Virus record (IMG/VR): IMGVR_UViG_3300025732_000118
Span: 1 to 37,277 of that record
Source of the DNA: a virus
Strand: one strand, 5' to 3'
DNA length: 37,277 nt
Shown: positions 35,372 through 37,277 of the stretch, piece by piece
How positions within the stretch are numbered: the stretch's first letter is position 1
How the letters are laid out: each line of letters begins with the position of its first letter
The notes under the pieces: generated by a model
What the model saw: the letters and a program-made list of their open reading frames with translations, nothing else
What the model was told of the DNA's origin: nothing
The model's database searches: none
Program-made: the position numbers and the translations under genes

Positions 35372-35738
35372 ATATGCAGCTCTTGGGTTTTTGCTAGTAG
35401 CAAGCACGGCTTCCAATATTGGAACAATACCCGCTGCATTTCTAGAATGGCAAGCTCCGACATTTTATGTCGATGGCACAGAACTTTCCGCAGAAAATAT
35501 CTCTCACTTTACAGTACACTACGGCCCTGTTACTCAATCTTACACAGATACGATGGATATTCCAGGAACTGAACGATCTGCATACATTACGGTTCGATAC
35601 GCAGGTACTTGGTATTTTGCAATGACTGCTACTGATATTTTTGGAGAAACTTCTGCGCTTTCAAATGAAGTTATGCGAACTCTCTCGGATGGTCGAAGAA
35701 AAGCAAAACCAATAAAGATAAGATTAGTTATATTATGA
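35358..35738 (+). CDS. Secreted fibronectin type III-like protein, paralogue 2
   Basis: The 126-residue product (TTG start at 35358, inside the previous gene) has a signal-peptide-like start (MKKLKYAALGFLLVASTAS) and an FN3-like domain: FLEWQAPTFYVDGTELSAEN, FTVHYGPVTQSYTDT, TWYFAMTATDIFGETSALSN. A basic tail follows (RRKAKPIKIRL). Domain order, the Y..  YG..  ..SY series and basic end match the product at 31107, so the genes are duplicates about 4 kb apart. Export beyond the inner membrane is inferred; role unknown. Confidence 0.75.
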   Translation: MKKLKYAALGFLLVASTASNIGTIPAAFLEWQAPTFYVDGTELSAENISHFTVHYGPVTQSYTDTMDIPGTERSAYITVRYAGTWYFAMTATDIFGETSALSNEVMRTLSDGRRKAKPIKIRLVIL

Positions 35739-35899
35739 AAGAATACGATGTCGCTTTGATCGAAGAAGATACAGAGACTGGAGAACATATTCTAACATTG
35801 TCGAACGAACTTTTAAAAGAACTAGGCTGGGAATCGAATAGTACATTTACTTGCAAAGATAATCAGGATGGAACATGGACTTTGAGTAAGAAAAAATGA
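35735..35899 (+). CDS. Small AbrB-like-type protein (54 aa)
   Basis: ATG at 35735 overlaps the previous stop by ATGA. The product (MKEYDVALIEEDTETGEHIL..., LSNELLKELGWESNSTFTCK) followed by DNQDGTWTLSKKK resembles the swapped-hairpin pattern 'l..P.eLL.eLGw..gD.....  ..dGt..L.k' seen in small phage proteins and antitoxin-type DNA-binding domains. A DNA-binding role is only a possibility. It overlaps the next gene by 4 bases. Confidence 0.65.
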   Translation: MKEYDVALIEEDTETGEHILTLSNELLKELGWESNSTFTCKDNQDGTWTLSKKK

Positions 35900-36117
35900 A
35901 CAAACGAATTGAAGAACTTGCTGTCCAGGCTGGATTTAAGTACATCAAAGAAGATGGCATTGGATGGGCAGGAAACTATAATTCTAGTCTAGACAAGTTC
36001 GCCGAGTTGATTGTGCGAGAATGCGCTGAAGTTGCTAGAGAAACAAGATGGGCTGCGCCACCTAGTCAAGAACAGATTGCTAGATGTATCTGTCAGTATT
36101 TCGGAGTTGAACTATGA
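35896..36117 (+). CDS. Conserved-type small phage protein (73 aa), paralogue 1
   Basis: ATG at 35896 overlaps the previous stop. The product (MNKRIEELAVQAGFKYIKED...) contains DKFAELIVRECAEVARETRW. The pattern MN.RI.eLA.qAG.....  ..fAELIv.ECa.v is a widespread family in phages of Gram-negative hosts, function unknown. The product at 36437 belongs to the same family. It overlaps the following gene by 4 bases. Confidence 0.8.
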   Translation: MNKRIEELAVQAGFKYIKEDGIGWAGNYNSSLDKFAELIVRECAEVARETRWAAPPSQEQIARCICQYFGVEL

Positions 36118-36440
36118 AACTAAGTGAACTAAAGGCATTGGTAGACCGAGCCGTGAAAACTTCACGGGACTATGAGGACCATGAAGTTGTGGTTGCTGTC
36201 AAGTTGCCCTATACTACTGTGGGTGCCATTCCAATGATTGCTGTGAAATCTGTCAACAAAGGGTTTGATTGGGAAAATGGTAAGTTCATCATTAGGACGG
36301 AAGAAGAACTAACACCTGCCGATCGAGACTTTACAACAAAGATGAAAGATATGCAGGAACAACTTGGATTTGCTGAAATGAAAATCCGAACACTCAAAAC
36401 GGAAAACAAACGATTGAAAAAGCAGATCGGAGTTAAATGA
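36114..36440 (+). CDS. Hypothetical protein with C-terminal coiled coil (108 aa)
   Basis: The product (MKLSELKALVDRAVKTSRDY...) has EDHEVVVAVKLPYTTVGAIP and then KSVNKGFDWENGKFIIRTEE. The 'V.V......VG..P...V....  GFDWE.GKF' pattern is familiar from small phage proteins of unknown function. The last 40 residues (MKDMQEQLGFAEMKIRTLKT...) form a charged coiled coil. It overlaps both neighbours by ATGA-type junctions. Confidence 0.76.
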   Translation: MKLSELKALVDRAVKTSRDYEDHEVVVAVKLPYTTVGAIPMIAVKSVNKGFDWENGKFIIRTEEELTPADRDFTTKMKDMQEQLGFAEMKIRTLKTENKRLKKQIGVK

Positions 36441-36664
36441 TGAACGAACGAATTCGAGAACTTGCCATGCAGGCTGCTAATGGCATGCTTTCATATGATG
36501 CCGAAGGCGACTGGCGATTGAGCGAGAAAGAAGTTGAATACTTCGCCGAGCTTGTCGCCGCCGCTGAGCGCGAGGCGTGTGCGAAGGTGGTAGAAAATTA
36601 CTGCGGAGCATGGGATGACGAAGGCTACGCTTTAACTCGAGCCATCCGCGCAAGGGGAGAGTAA
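36437..36664 (+). CDS. Conserved-type small phage protein (75 aa), paralogue 2
   Basis: The start (two Met codons at 36437) overlaps the previous stop. The product (MMNERIRELAMQAANGMLSY...) has EKEVEYFAELVAAAEREACA and KVVENYCGAW, the same family layout as the product at 35896 (N-terminal NERI.ELA.QA, then a FAEL helix and an ECA/EACA helix). Shorter helix spacing distinguishes them. Its stop overlaps the next ATG by one base. Confidence 0.78.
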   Translation: MMNERIRELAMQAANGMLSYDAEGDWRLSEKEVEYFAELVAAAEREACAKVVENYCGAWDDEGYALTRAIRARGE

Positions 36665-37277
36665 TGACGAACAAAAAATACGAGATTAATGCAGGGGGAC
36701 GTGTAGTTGCTCTGCGTGACTTTGGCTTCGTAAAGGCTGGAGATGTTGGCGGGTTCGTTGAATCAGAAACGAATCTCAGCCATGAGGGCAATTGCTGGGT
36801 CTCTGGAAATGCACAGATCTACGGAGATGCGTGGATCTACGGAGATGCGTGGATCTATGAAAATGCACAGATCTGCGGGGATGCGCAGGTCTCTGGAAAC
36901 GCGCAGGTCTCTGGAAACGCGCAGGTCTCTGGAAATGCGTGGATCTTCGGAAACGCGCAGGTCTCTGGAAATGCGGAGGTTTCTGGAAATGCGTGGATCT
37001 TCGGAAATGCGCAGGTCTTCGGAAATGCGCAGGTCTTCGGAAATGCGCGGGTCCGCGGAAATTCACAGATCTGTGGAGATGCGCGGGTCTTCGGAAATGC
37101 GGAGGTTTCTGGAGACGCGCGGGTCTCTGGAGACGCGCGGGTCTCTGGAATCACGAGAAGCGATGGCTTTTGCTTTTGCTATGTGCCATGTTCGGATGGA
37201 AACCATAGAGTAATCGCGGGGTGTAGATACTTTACGATTCCTGAAGCGAGAGAGCACTGGGGAACTGAACACCCGCG
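36664..37277 (+). CDS. Hexapeptide-repeat left-handed beta-helix protein (C-terminus cut by window end)
   Basis: The ATG at 36664 shares TAATG with the preceding stop, and the frame stays open to the window edge (204 codons). After about 43 residues with the domain RVVALRDFGFVKAGDVGGFV, about 20 copies follow of a six-residue unit A-(Q/W/R/E)-(V/I)-(S/F/Y)-G-(N/D), from GNAQIYG near 48 to DARVSG near 168. This is a left-handed beta-helix. A Cys-rich part (FCFCYVPCSDGNHRVIAGCR) and FTIPEAREHW follow, as in phage polymer-forming or hexapeptide 'transferase-like' proteins. Many DNA repeats are near-identical 18-base units, evidence of recent expansion. No acetyltransferase active site was recognised. 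Confidence 0.85.
   Translation, partial: MTNKKYEINAGGRVVALRDFGFVKAGDVGGFVESETNLSHEGNCWVSGNAQIYGDAWIYGDAWIYENAQICGDAQVSGNAQVSGNAQVSGNAWIFGNAQVSGNAEVSGNAWIFGNAQVFGNAQVFGNARVRGNSQICGDARVFGNAEVSGDARVSGDARVSGITRSDGFCFCYVPCSDGNHRVIAGCRYFTIPEAREHWGTEHP

Noticed and set aside
36743-37213. 156-codon frame with repeated Met-Arg-Gly-Ser type units
   Set aside because: It is the shifted reading of the hexapeptide-repeat gene. Perfect DNA repeats keep all frames open, and the coupled ATG at 36664 sets the real frame.

Overview
The window is part of the genome of a double-stranded DNA tailed phage (Caudoviricetes) with a long non-contractile, lambda-like tail. The tail tip set (M, L, a JAMM-only K, I, J) and the many sigma70-type promoters (TTGAC-N17/18-TATAAT) point to a Gram-negative, probably proteobacterial host. 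The sequence is mostly AT-rich. The capsid gene and the block at about 22.6-24.8 kb are visibly richer in GC. No integrase, lysogeny repressor, DNA polymerase or endolysin is seen.

Left half, minus strand, read right to left (20.74 kb to 1). This is the virion module: TerS, two small membrane proteins (holin-like), TerL, HNH nuclease, portal, two small proteins, a 753-residue Tudor-like/S78 protease/scaffold/HK97 capsid fusion, head-tail connector, a large unknown neck or tail-completion protein, tail terminator, tail tube, the frameshifting tail chaperone pair G/GT, a 1668-residue tape measure protein, then M, L, K-like, I and the start of J, which leaves the window. Consensus promoters precede TerS, the HNH gene and G. 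A strong terminator lies after the capsid gene. Upstream of terS are six copies of an ACTTTTTTGAA-type repeat, a candidate packaging or TerS-binding site.

Right half, mostly plus strand (21 kb to the end). Many short, tightly coupled early or accessory genes, often overlapping by 1-14 bases. They include a HAD phosphatase, a HEXXH metallopeptidase and a DEDDh exonuclease (23.2-24.8 kb); tRNA-Leu(UAG) and tRNA-Arg(UCU); three paralogous helix-turn-helix-like proteins; a nuclease-like protein next to an N6-adenine methyltransferase; a C5-cytosine methyltransferase with a second protein-like frame inside it; two secreted fibronectin-III-like paralogues; and a hexapeptide-repeat protein cut by the window end. 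A small minus-strand operon at 29.97-30.77 kb encodes a Myb/SANT-like protein, an acidic protein and a cupin.

The most unusual parts are non-coding. At 28.28-28.83 kb a promoter, about 510 nt of densely paired sequence with a likely pseudoknot, and a terminator make a strong candidate for a large ornate phage RNA near the tRNA genes. On the opposite strand, 29.54-29.88 kb holds a second promoter-driven structured candidate of about 345 nt. At 25.0-25.7 kb there is a gene-free, repeat-packed region, and it shares a 26-nt hairpin arm with a large hairpin at 22.45 kb.

All calls come from reading the sequence and recalled family motifs. No database search was run.
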